A stretch of DNA of 64,000 nucleotides from Pyrrhoderma lamaoense (lineage: Eukaryota > Basidiomycota > Agaricomycetes > Hymenochaetales > Hymenochaetaceae). This document shows positions 47,253-58,534 of the stretch, piece after piece. The first letter of the stretch is position 1. Each line of letters starts with the position of its first letter. The translations under genes and the position numbers were made by a program. The stretch lies in the NCBI GenBank assembly GCA_002794735.1, contig NBAZ01000007.1, positions 558,001-622,000 on the forward strand, written 5' to 3'. The notes beneath the pieces are model-generated. The model had not been told where the DNA came from, did not search any database, and saw only the letters and a list, made by a program, of their open reading frames with translations.

Positions 47253-50200
47253 ATGGATTCCCGTGTGCCTCCAACTTATAGTACAAACCTCGAGACGCAA
47301 ATCCGGGTGACTGATGTACATGTACAATCTATCTCCACCGAACAGCTGCTTGGAGAGAGGGAAGTCTCAACTCCGAGACCCCGGTCCCGTACAATTTCTC
47401 AACTTGCGGCACCCTACAAATCATCCATCCTGGATAAAGCATCTTCCAATGCGACAAGAGTGGCAAACCAGACTTCAGATGCCTCATTAAAACCTGACAA
47501 GGCCCGACTCGAAACTCGGAAGCTTCTCAGTCATATACTAAACGAACTATCGAGTAGGCCTAGACCACCTCCCGTTTGGGATACCTTTAGTTCAAATTTT
47601 AGGAACCATGCTGCGCGACCTTACTTATTCTCTACATTCAGCGGAAAAGACAGATCTTCATCATTACGCTCAAATAACTTATTGGAGAGCGATAGCGACA
47701 GTGAAGAAGAACAGCAAGGCTTGTTTTCTCCTGATAGGACCTTTGAGCTTCTGAACAGACTGAGAGACGTTCTCTCCGTTGCAAAACTGAAACATTGGGA
47801 CAGTATCTTCAGTGAAGGGTAGGTACGAGGAATGCTTAATGAAATTCTAACTTATCATGATTATTAGATCAGTAAATGAGGATTCCAACCCAGATACAAC
47901 TGAAAGACCTGCTTTTCGATTTAGGCGTAGAAGCTTCCAATCCCGTTCTCGATCCTCTTCGCCTGGGCGATCAAATAGCAAGAAACTGGGTACTAATCTT
48001 TTAACTCAATGTATGACTACGCTAGGATCAATTATACAGGAAGACTGTCGCTTTCAGATCCGTTTCTTGAAGCTAACTCAACCACCTAATGCCCTTCAGG
48101 GATTGACGCTGGACATAGCGCAATTGCTTATTTATATGTATAGGTCTAATTCAAAGGTCTTATATAATATCGGCATGATAATGGTTCCTGCATTTTCAAC
48201 ATTCCCCCAGAGTATGCATCGTCGTGTACTTGCGTTTTTTGAGGATGGTCTATTGAGATCGATGTTACAAAACCTTCGAGATATACAAGGAACTCTTTTT
48301 ACCTCCTTTCACGATGGCTCGTATGAAGAAGGTGCGTGAGCTACATTGTTAAATCAAAAATATATTAATATTCGAGGTAAGAACATGAAGACCTACAAAA
48401 ATCGCCTATTGTTGCTATCCAAGTTGATGAGGCTCAAGATGACCCCCTCATTCAAGCCGATCAGATTAAAGGCTGGAAACAATGGCTACCCAAAAATTCT
48501 GGGTTTCGTGGGATCTTGTCAACATACGCACCTGGGCAACCTCTTGAGATTTATTACTTAGCAGCAGTAGTAGGCCCGCTCCTATCGGCAATTCTTGATG
48601 GTGTAGACTTCAAATCTGAGGATATCGTGCTGAGCCATCGCCTCGAGGCATTTTTCACATTCCTGGCTGACTACAAGGCTGATACCCCTCTGAATCTCTT
48701 GGAGATTATAGCATATCACTCTAAACGATCAAGACTCTGGGCCATCTGTTTGTTGCAAAGTTATTGGCCTACATACATTGGCCATCTAAGTGTAGCAAAA
48801 CCGTTTCCTTTGATCACTCACTCGGAAACACTTCGAACCTTAGGTCTCACGAGAGATAATCGTCGCATTTCCCATAGTCATTTACATCAATTTTTGCCAT
48901 GGTTTTTCAGTCCAGTATCTTCCTCGATTGTTTTCGAAGGATCAGCTATACACGACTGTCAGGCTTGTTCTAAGCAAATTAATGAATTCGGTCTCTTGTG
49001 TCCATTCTGTATGTGCTCCGTTCATTCGAACTGTTATGATGCTCCTGAAGGAAGTCATCTTTCCCATTATCCTACTGCAACTGATCAGGCGAAGCAAAGG
49101 GTTGCAGTCCATCGTTTTTCTTACGTAAGGACATCCAGACCAGAACTAGAAACAATATCCTGCAAACAACACTCTTTTAGCCTTGTCAACCTCTTTACAT
49201 TGACACTGTGCAGTGTATGTCGCCTTCCTCTGTGGGGATACGCGGCCCAAGGTCTTAGATGCGTCTCATGCAACCAATTTGTTCACCAATCGTGTCTGCA
49301 TATTGACTTGACCGATCGACTGCCAAGTTGCCATACTGAACCTGATTCAGACTGGATTACTATCAGCTGGAAGGATCTTCGGGTCTCATTTTTGGATTTC
49401 TACCAAGATATAATTCTAAAGGAGGAGGATCTAGGTAGATGCACTTTTGAAGATTTGTCTATCTATTGGGCGACTATTTGGGCTCAGCTTCAAGTTTTAG
49501 AGTTTGGTATTGCTTCAGGATCTATCATTGTCGCTCGAGATCGGCAGTCTTCCGTAGATGTGCAAGGAGGTGTCAATAATTTTGAACTACATTCCCTGGA
49601 GAAATCATATTATGACCGTCTATTTTCATCTGTCGATCGTTTGCCAATGTCCCTCATGCTAAAAAATCTCTTGAAGCAGGGAAACAAACCCTTAAGGAGC
49701 ATATTTTTCATGTTTGACTGGTCGGCATTGTCATACCTGACCTCAGTTATTAAAAGTCCATTAGAACCAGTTGAGGGTCCAGCAAATGATTTTTTGAATG
49801 TATCAACAGCACCCAGGGAAGAAGAACTGCCGGTAGAACTCTTGCAGTATCCCCTGACAGTAGTGTCAGTTGCTCATCTTTGCTCATCTTTGAGAAGAAA
49901 CTTCAACCTAAATCGGACTCCCGCAATGTGTATCTTGATTTCACACCTACGTTACATGGGGCTTTATGACAGTGTTGATTATCCCTATGGATATGTATGT
50001 GATATTGAACAACCAAATAATAAACATTGCACATTTGGGATTCCTCTGGGATTAGATCTCTCCTCTGATGTAGAGATGCTCGTTGTTGCCATCGAAACTT
50101 GCCTTGAGGACTTGGATATATCTCTAAATGAGATGGGATTTCTCTTGCTGGTGCGAAACCTTTGGCCAAGTGAAATGTCATCAGATTACGCCCTTGCCAG

Positions 50201-53200
50201 ACTTACTAGAGCAGTGCTCACTTGGGTATTACTAGAGGTTAGATTAATCATATAGTTATTCATCCGTAACTCTATGTGACTAAGTTTTGGATAAGGATGA
50301 TAATCTAGTCGTAATTCTTAGAGAATATGTAGCCAAGAACCGGAATCTTCCCGGTGTACCGACGGCAAGCGAAAGCCGATGTTGGCCGAATAGTATACTT
50401 CCACGACAAGCTGCATCAGGATCCATTAATAATGGTAACGACTACGTTGCATGTAGGAAAGTTCTCCTAGTTAAATATGCGGCCCGATGGCTTTTTGCGC
50501 TGCATAGCCACGATGCAAATCAATATGGAACCTTGATATATGATACAATATCGCTAATGGCTAAAGAACAGGATCAAAGCTATGATGAAAGTGAAGGTGG
50601 CGAAACTGAGGTAATAGTTATCTAGAATGCTACTTGGTTGATGCTAAAGGTATACCCAGGATCCATATATCTGTGCAGACAGAATTCTTAGGTACATCAT
50701 GAAAATATGCCAACATTCAATTGTCTTCTCTGTTGTGGATGATCTTTTTGTAAAGTGGTTATCAGAGCTCATCGTTTCTCAGTCAACAGCTATTGTAAGT
50801 TTTGTATCCTCTAATATGTGAGCTCGTGCTAACTCAATTTATAGAAGAACTTACCAACCCTTCCGCGTCTATTCAACCGAGAAGCAGAGGGTTCAGCGCG
50901 TTGGACGACCGTAGACATGGCTGTCTCAAGCTTTGAAATCAATGGAAACTCACTCGTTTTCGAACCCTGGAGAGTGGTAATTGGTATTGCAACCCAAGAC
51001 TACGAGGGATTGAGAAGAATTTTGAATTGGTTATGTATATTTGCTTCATCAGGTGTTGACATACCTGTCACTACCTTTCAAAGGATATCCGCACTCACAC
51101 GAGAATTCAATGCTACATTCAAGGATCAATTGAAACTGGCGGAAGCTACTTTCATGGCGGTCTGGATAAAGTCTTTAGGAAGACAGAGTCTGTACCAGCT
51201 AATATCTGACCTCCATGATCGCAATGTATCTTTCGTTATTGAACAGCTTACAGCTACACGAGATAACGATATGTGAGCATCTAGCAATCACCTCCAAGTA
51301 AAGTTCTGGAGCTCATATATATAATAGATATCGTTTTGTCAGATTGACACTGTCTTCCTTTCTATTACTAATGGGGTGCGATAGATCTCAGCTCGAGCGT
51401 ATCGGATTGATTATATCGAGCGATACCGAAGGGTTGGTTTCGAGGTAAGCACTTCTCAAACCTCCTTCACTTATCGAAATATAACGCTTTGGGCTTCGTT
51501 AGGAGGAAGGTCACAAAGAGAGCATCCCAACTGCTGGACTATCCTGTGGAGGACATGGATATATTTGATTTTCTAGTCCAATATGTTGAAGAGGGGACTG
51601 ACGAGTTACGCTGCATTATCGCCAAATTTTTGGTCTCCCTGGTTTCAGATGCATCACTAATCAATTCGCAAGAGCTAGAGTCTATAATACTCAAAAACAG
51701 CTATAGTCTTTCGCGTTGGTTAGTATCACCTAGTTTAGGAGGTTATCCCTTTCTGATAACATATGTATAGTGTTTGGAGGTTTTACGATATGCAGGCGCC
51801 TGAGATTAGCAATGTTAGAGCAACACTATTGCTACGACTATTGATTGTAGATACAAGGGCATTTGAAGATATATTGTCTCAATACCTTGATGGCGAAAAT
51901 CAAAAGGAGAGCAGGTGAGACATTCTTATTGCTATGTGTCAGCGCCTTATATGATCCTTTTATAGCCTATCCGCTGTTACAATTCTATTCCAGATCATAT
52001 TAGACGTGACAAAGCCGTCCTTTAATTTAGAAGAAGGTCAATGGCGCTCAAGTGTAACCGAGTTATTCCTTCGTTTCTTTGGCTCCTTGTGGACAAGTGA
52101 GAGTGTGAGTCACAACTTCCTTGACCAGATAATACCTATATTCAAAACCTCTATACAGGAAGAAGTAAGTCTAGCCACAGAGTCTTGGTCGCAAACACTT
52201 CAGCCAGCACACCTACAAGCAATTACTTCCTGCTTCAACGAATATCTTACCCGAGTCCCTATCTCTGAACGGATAAAATTAGTTTCATTCCTCATACAAC
52301 TGAGATCTCATTTCCCTAATTGGAAAGGTAGGTCAATCATATATGACGCCGTTTGTATGGAATCTTTAAGATCTCATTCGAGGAAATACTAGTATTATCC
52401 TGGGATACTATCATTGATATGCTCATGGATGATGACTATGCTCAGAGGAAACATGCAGATACAAGCGCCATCTCTCCTCATTTAGTCAGTCCCAACGGAT
52501 TAATAGCTGGATAGCTCTAATGTATATATAGTCATTCTATGGTATCAGTTCACGAGATTCAGAAGATGAAGCCGATTTCATCGATGATCCCGATATTTCC
52601 ACTTTACAGGTAGGTGCTTCAACAGATATGACTAGATCTTACATAATAACACTCGACTCATCGTTCAGTGTTCATTACTATTACTGAGCATGCAAATGAT
52701 AGCGGATGGTATCTCGATCGACATATTTTCTTACCTTAAAATCAAACTACATCTAGCAACATTATTCCGGCTGTCTGACCCAAGGCTTGTTCCATCTCCC
52801 AGCGGACAATCTTTTCATGTCCAATTCGGGGATGCACTGGATATAAAGCCTAGTTCTCTCCCATGTATTCACGGGCTCATGATGCTACTTGATTCTTCTC
52901 GCACTTTCGAACTTGCGCCTTCTGCAATGTCCGCTGCTGGAGTGGACGACGACCATGCATATCCCGTCCTCGTTGGATCCGTCGTTCTGGACATCTTCTT
53001 GCGTTTGTTGGGATATTTATTAGATAATTGTTCTAATTTCCCTCCCTTACAGATGAAAACTATGCTTCAGGCCTTTATCATATGCATATACAAACATGAC
53101 ATTGAAAGCTTGCCACTTCGACACTTTCGCGAGCCCGTTCGGAGCTCAGTCATGCGGGTATCAAATATTCTTCTAGAAGACATTGGTTATGAACAAAAAC

Positions 53201-55433
53201 AATTATCCCTCACCGTAATGCAGGCTTATAGGAAGAGATGGCTTAATTACGCGAGTTTCAGAGATCTACTCCTGTAAGTTTAGTAGGCTATTTTTCCTGG
53301 ACAGACGTTAAACCGCAATAGTTCCCAACTAGAAAACCTACTCAAATTCATCGCTTCTTCGAAACTGGCTAATGATGATATCTTGTCTACCCACGCGAAA
53401 GCACTTGCCGAAGATATATTGGCTATGTATGAGTAACCTTCACTCTTTTACAAGAGCCCGATTTAGTATTAATCCATCTACTCAATAGGCACATAGGACT
53501 ATTCTATCATCTATGCAAAGTTCATCTCGTTCTTGTCATATAAGATATCATTGATAACTAACAAACTATTAGAAACCTATACCAGATGGCTCCTTCTCTG
53601 TTCTTCGGTCGATAATAATGAAACACATGCGCGATGCTAATGCTCAGGTATCCCTACCTGACGCTATTCTTAGAGAGACACTACATAATATTGTACACTC
53701 TCAAAATGAGCCTAATAGAAAGACTGTACTTGAAAACTTGAAGAAGTTTGTTGAAATCGTGTACTTCCAGGGCTACTCGCCAGATACACTATCTTGTACG
53801 TTACTTACTTATGAGGGTTATCATCAAATTAACCAATAGATTTCAGATGCAGGAGACGGCCTTATTCACATCTTGCGCAACGCTAGCGAGTTATCAGACG
53901 ATGAATTCAATCCAGATCCACTGTTCTTTACCGCAGCTACCTTGATACAGTATAATAAGAGTCACATTAGAGTATGCTAAACCTATCAGATATAACTGTA
54001 AAAGCTAATTTTTTGTACCCAATATAGGAATTTCTTCCGCACCTTGAAACTGCGCTTAGAATATCTTTGATTCAGTTTGCTGTTAGCAAGCAGTCTCTAA
54101 ATCGCCTACTTCAGGTCACCTCGAGTCTCTATCGTCGCACCGAGTCTGAGGTCAACATAATACTCGTTACCGTTGTCGACATCCTATCCGAGGGATTCAG
54201 AGGGAAATCTAGGGTTGTAGCTTCAACCTTGAAGGCAATGGCAGAGGTTAGTTGCATTACTATATCGCATCATCAATCCGATACTATCTAATCTTAGGCC
54301 TTATTCCCTTCTGATCCACCGCCTTACACATATGTATCGGATGATGTCCTGAATCGCTTGGCATCGGATGCTTTTTATTACTTGCAAAACTCGTCTACAA
54401 CTGATTCTCAACTGATCACCGGATTCCATGCCTATAGAGCTGCCAGTTTCCTGATTCTCCGGGCGGCAAGAAATGACGCGGCTTACCTTTCCCGACATCT
54501 GAATGAGTATGCGACAGAGGTTCGTTTCTGGCGTTACTTGTATACAAACTAATTAAACATACTTATACGTGTATATTCTTAGAGAAGCGGTAGACATAGC
54601 TGGACAGTTCGCGCGTGGAACTCCTTAGTACTGGAGGCGTTGGAGTCTAGTAGTCCTCCCATTTGTAGTGCAATCTTAGCACATCTCTCGGCATTTTCAA
54701 TGGCTTATCATCTATCGTTACGGTCTTACTCACAGGCTATGGGGTTACCCGTCGACTTGACGGTATCAGACATCAATCAAGCCTTTGTAGCCATAAAATT
54801 ATGGTTACTTTTGGCACGAAAGTGTGCATCCGATAATTCTTGTGAAGAACCTGAGGTAGTAGCCACTGTGAATACAGAAAGGAGTAACCCAGTATCAGAG
54901 TACCAAAACTCAACAATAGTATGGAATGATTTATGGGCACCCTTTGAACGATTGGCTACACTTTGCGAAGTTGATAATGACGTTGAAGAAGTGACAGTGC
55001 GTTGTTCTTCTCACTTGACTCTAGCTAGGTGCTGAACTTCAGCCTCAACCAGCCACTCGCGGCTTTAGTTTGGTCATCGGTCGCCGATATTTTTCTTTTT
55101 CTGAGACTCATGAGGTCACCATTGGTCCTGGATTCAACCTCTCATGTCAACTTTTTGAACAGGGTGAAAACCCTAGGTAGAGGAGATTCACTCTCAAATA
55201 AGGTGACATAGCCAGATTAATTCCGTTAGCTAGCAAATTTCTCAAATGCTTTAAAACAGATATCGCGTACCCTCAAAAGTGTCTTAGACCCGCCGCCTGA
55301 GGTCCCTGTAGAGACGCTACTAGCACAAATAAATCAAGAATTAATGGCTGCCGAAAAATATCATGCGTTAGAATCTCGGCACGATATTGGGAGAACTGTC
55401 CCCGATAGAAGTAGGAGAGATTTACGGTTGTGA
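47253..55433 (+). CDS. Giant helical protein with C1-type zinc fingers
   Basis: This very large multi-exon gene encodes roughly 2,300 residues. I do not recognise it securely. ATG 47253 opens a polar Ser-rich N-terminal part with an acidic DSDSEEEQQ patch, and a basic RS-rich stretch (47900-47990) follows. The long 48500-50255 exon carries two zinc-finger-like modules. The first (48955-49030) is C-x2-C-x10-C-x2-C-x4-H-x2-C. The second (49170-49330) fits the C1 pattern exactly: H-x12-C-x2-C-x13-C-x2-C-x4-H-x2-C-x11-C. C1 domains bind lipids such as diacylglycerol or act as protein modules. The rest is alpha-helical, Leu-rich and HEAT-like, without visible membrane spans. It ends in RRDLRL with TGA at 55431. 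Size and helical nature suggest a scaffold, possibly related to UNC79/UNC80-type channel accessory proteins, but that is a guess. Splicing is plausible throughout; not every junction was checked. Confidence 0.75.
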
Positions 55434-55587
55434 CTGGAGTTTCTTTATCTAATAATAAAACTGAAAAAATAAATACTATTACATTGAATACAAACCCGTT
55501 TATAAAGCAGAGTAACGAGAATTGCGGACATTTGTTATACAGAAATAATTGTGGACAAAAAGTGTTTAATTGTATCTAGAGTATGGA

Positions 55588-55959
55588 TTATGCCGTTCTT
55601 TGTCTGGATTTTAATGCCCTTTTCCTGTTCTCTTTGATTATGGTCGAACCAACAAACAGGCCAACACTTGCTAAACCCACAACGAAAAGGAAAGCTGGGA
55701 GTCTCACGGCCCATTCACGAGCGGGAAATAAATCATGTAGGGGATTCGATTTATCAAGGAATGGCTAGTAACGAAATTAGGTTCACGGGATTAAGCAGGT
55801 ACAAGAGTAGGGCTAACCAGTAACACAGCCCAGACCGTGTAATATATAAAGACGAAAAGCGCGACAAAAATCATGCCACTGCCTATGAGCTTGTCACTTA
55901 ATGCCTTCTCCGGTCTTCAGACTCAAAAATTTAGATGTTTTATAAGCTATGCTTACCAT
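55588..55959 (-). CDS. DPM2: Dolichol-phosphate mannosyltransferase subunit DPM2
   Basis: DPM2 is a small ER membrane subunit that stabilises and regulates the dolichol-phosphate-mannose synthase catalytic subunit; in mammals it also helps GPI anchor synthesis. Three exons give 89 residues. The ATG alone (55959-55957) precedes GTAAGC. Exon 2 is 55907-55818, encoding KALSDKLIGSGMIFVALFVF and IYYTVWAVLL. Exon 3 is 55764-55588, encoding PFLDKSNPLHDLFPAREWAV, a second helix FLFVVGLASVGLFVG and a basic tail ending SRQRTA. The lengths sum to 270 nt in frame. The two-helix hairpin with FIYYTxWALLLPF and FPxREWAVRLP is diagnostic. It was too short and split to appear as one clear ORF. It is divergent from the DUF4211 gene. 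Confidence 0.9.
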
Positions 55960-56166
55960 ATTGTTCAAGTTTGTCAATTGAAAAGTTACGTTAAGAATAC
56001 GTGGCTGACGGAGAGCACTGAGTTACATGTTGTCGCGTTAATTCACGCGCGGTACATAACATACGTGACAGTGACATACATGTATATTCCAAGCACTCAA
56101 TATCCTGGCTGTTACATGAGTAATTCAAATTCATCAACTGAATAAAACCCTCCATATCTCTTCATT
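55960..56166. promoter_or_regulatory. Divergent promoter DPM2 / DUF4211 gene
   Basis: This 207-bp spacer lies between divergent start codons. It includes a GC-rich TTCACGCGCGG stretch near 56042. No specific site can be named. Confidence 0.35.
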
Positions 56167-58166
56167 ATGCCACAAAAAAGGACACAACCTACTGAAAGAC
56201 GGGCCCCACAGAAAAAACTAAAACAGCAAACACTGTTGCAGCATTTCTCTTCTAGTCCACCTCCATCTATATCCAAGAGCCGAAAAACCATATTAGATTC
56301 TGATTCTGTAGTACATTTGACTGATTCGGACTCAGATTCAAATCTCCCGCACACAAAACATTTGAGTCGGACAATCAAAGCAAAGAAAACGCTCGCCAGG
56401 CATAAGCAGGAACTGGACCCCGCTACGGATCAGGAAGAAGACAGTGATAGTAGTGACGTCGGTAGAATCAGATTTGAAACCCGGTCTTCCTCGTCTAACG
56501 CACACCCGATAATCAGCTCAGATGAAGATGATGATGAAAGAGCTGAACCGTTATCACCCATTCGATCTGGGAAAAGGAAATTTGTATTGGATTCTGACGC
56601 TGAGGAATCTGGAAATAGACAAAGGAAACCTTCGGAAACAGATAGGAGGATGTACTCCAAAATAACACTACGTGTGCACGAGTTGGACTCAGACTCAGAT
56701 AGAGAAATTTCAGAACAACGAAAGAGAAGCAGGTTTGTCAAGGGTAAGAGACCTGCCCGTGAGCAAGAGGATGATGACGTTTTGGATGGAATCGACGAGA
56801 AGAGTAAGTGTTAGTTTGAGGCTCATAGTAAATAAGATAATTAGAAATTTAAATTAGAAATCATCGAAAACCGCTTCCGAGGACCAAAGAAAAATAAATA
56901 CTTGGAAAATCTTGAAAGACTAAAAGGTTTGTTTAATTCTGCATGATTTCGCGTAATCTTATCCTTATAGTCGTTTGAAGAGAAGAAACAAGCTCGCTCA
57001 GTTATATCGGAACAAACAGTTAGTGATGAAGAAGACACAATTCCTGGAGCTCGTAAAGGTAGGGATGAAGAAGATGAAGAAACGTCTGAATCCTCTACCG
57101 AAGAAGAAGAAAATGAGACAAACGAAGATAATGACATAGAGAGCTTCATTGTTGAAGACGACGGTCAACAAAATGCCCATCTTCCTGCTATTTTCAGCAT
57201 GAATACCCATCAAGATCTTATACACCATTTCAAAATTGTCTGTCAGTATATGGTCCATCTGGCTTTGACAGGGAACAATGCTCGCTCACGCATGGTGGAA
57301 AAGCTAACTTCAGGTCAGTCCTTAAAGCTTATCTTGACAACTCTCAAAAAAATGATGTTTGGTAGACGAGTATTTCTCTATTTCTTTGACAATAGCACAA
57401 AGAAAAGTGAAGGATGTTAGAGATTCTGTTGTATCTTCTGTTTGGCGTTCGGAATTCAAAAGGGCACTCCAAACCTACCCAGAATTTAATCTTTATGATC
57501 TTGAATTCGCGATCCCCGAATGCCACGCGTGCAATCTAGGTGGTCGATTGGTGAGCTTTAGCTAACTCGATACTATATTCTTACTTATATGTTACGAACT
57601 TAAAAGTCTAAGTTTGTTGGAAGGTTGAGCGGGGATCCGTATGATAAGAAGACATTCCAGGTGATATCAACATAAAGATGTCTGATGTCTGATAGCAATA
57701 AATTCTCACTGATACAACCTTCAGGTCCTCAAGCAGGAAAACTTGAGTGATAGTGAAGACAATTCGACTAATGAAGGAGAGAATGTGCCTCCAGAATTCC
57801 ATCTTGGTCGGTTTTGTGCAAGGCGGACTGAAATATACCATGAACTTTGCCACTGGGAGGTCAGCTGCTTAAATATTTTCAAGGGATACCAATATCAATA
57901 TTACTAATGAGACCTCAATTTTATAGTATTCTTTGTTCACGTCACTCCTCAATGAAGCTGAGATGCTTGTTGGAAAAGGTCGAGGATACATCCGAACCAC
58001 AGCGAAGAATAAACCACCAGATGACATCACTGACGCTGACCAAGTAATGGAATGGCTTGATCAACGTGGTATGATAAATGATGAGTGGATGAAGTTGAAA
58101 AACGCCATGTCCCGAGCGACAACTCTTGAAGCGGATGTTAAACGAGGAGCAACAGACGACTACTAG
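56167..58166 (+). CDS. DUF4211-domain nuclear protein
   Basis: This protein has an unstructured N-terminal half (ATG 56167) rich in Lys/Arg and in Ser-Asp repeats (LDSDSV, TDSDSDS, LDSDSDRE, SSDEDDDE). The C-terminal DUF4211 domain follows: NDIESFIVEDD, then HLPAIFSMNTHQDLIHHFKIV, YFSISLTIAQRKVKDVRDSV, SSVWRSEFKRALQTYPEFNLY, a CHACNLGGR zinc-like motif, and FHLGRFCARRTEIYHELCHW. DUF4211 proteins are widespread in fungi and have no settled function that I know. A QQTLLQHFSSSP stretch at residues 21-32 resembles a PCNA-interacting (PIP) box, though a His replaces the first aromatic. Acidic Ser clusters look like CK2 sites. TAG is at 58164. Nuclear location is inferred from composition. About ten exons; frames are continuous. 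Confidence 0.85.
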
Positions 58167-58534
58167 TAAAAAGACATTATTTCTGTGGCTTTGTGGCTGA
58201 ACAAGGTTAATAACAGTTAGTCTTGTAAATTTGCTTCGGGATCTCTCTGAGAATGGAATATGACAAGAGACAAGCCATGCATCGGGCAATAAAGATTGTA
58301 ATGAATGCACCGCTGTACTAATAATCGATTGGTTCAAAATTGTGAGCCTAGATACTACGACACAATGTAAATTGTCGTGATCATTGACCGAGTATTATAA
58401 CAGAGCTAGAAATACATTTTTTGTACTGATCCAGTGACCATAATACATACTACGACAGAAGGGAGCTAGTGAAAGGTCAATAAATTAAACTAATAATAAT
58501 AAAGTCATGATTTTCGATACAAAGAAAGTCATTA
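58167..58534. other. Gene-free convergent spacer
   Basis: A 368-bp AT-rich spacer between the 3' ends of the DUF4211 gene and SFI1. Nothing coding is supported. Confidence 0.4.

Noticed and set aside
48346..48561. 71-codon ORF inside the giant C1-finger gene
   Set aside because: The real frame here is the neighbouring one (DLQKSPIVAIQVDEAQ), which joins the flanking exons.
56430..57149. Ser-rich minus-strand ORFs of about 100 codons
   Set aside because: Antisense shadows of the Asp/Glu/Ser-rich repeats in the DUF4211 gene.
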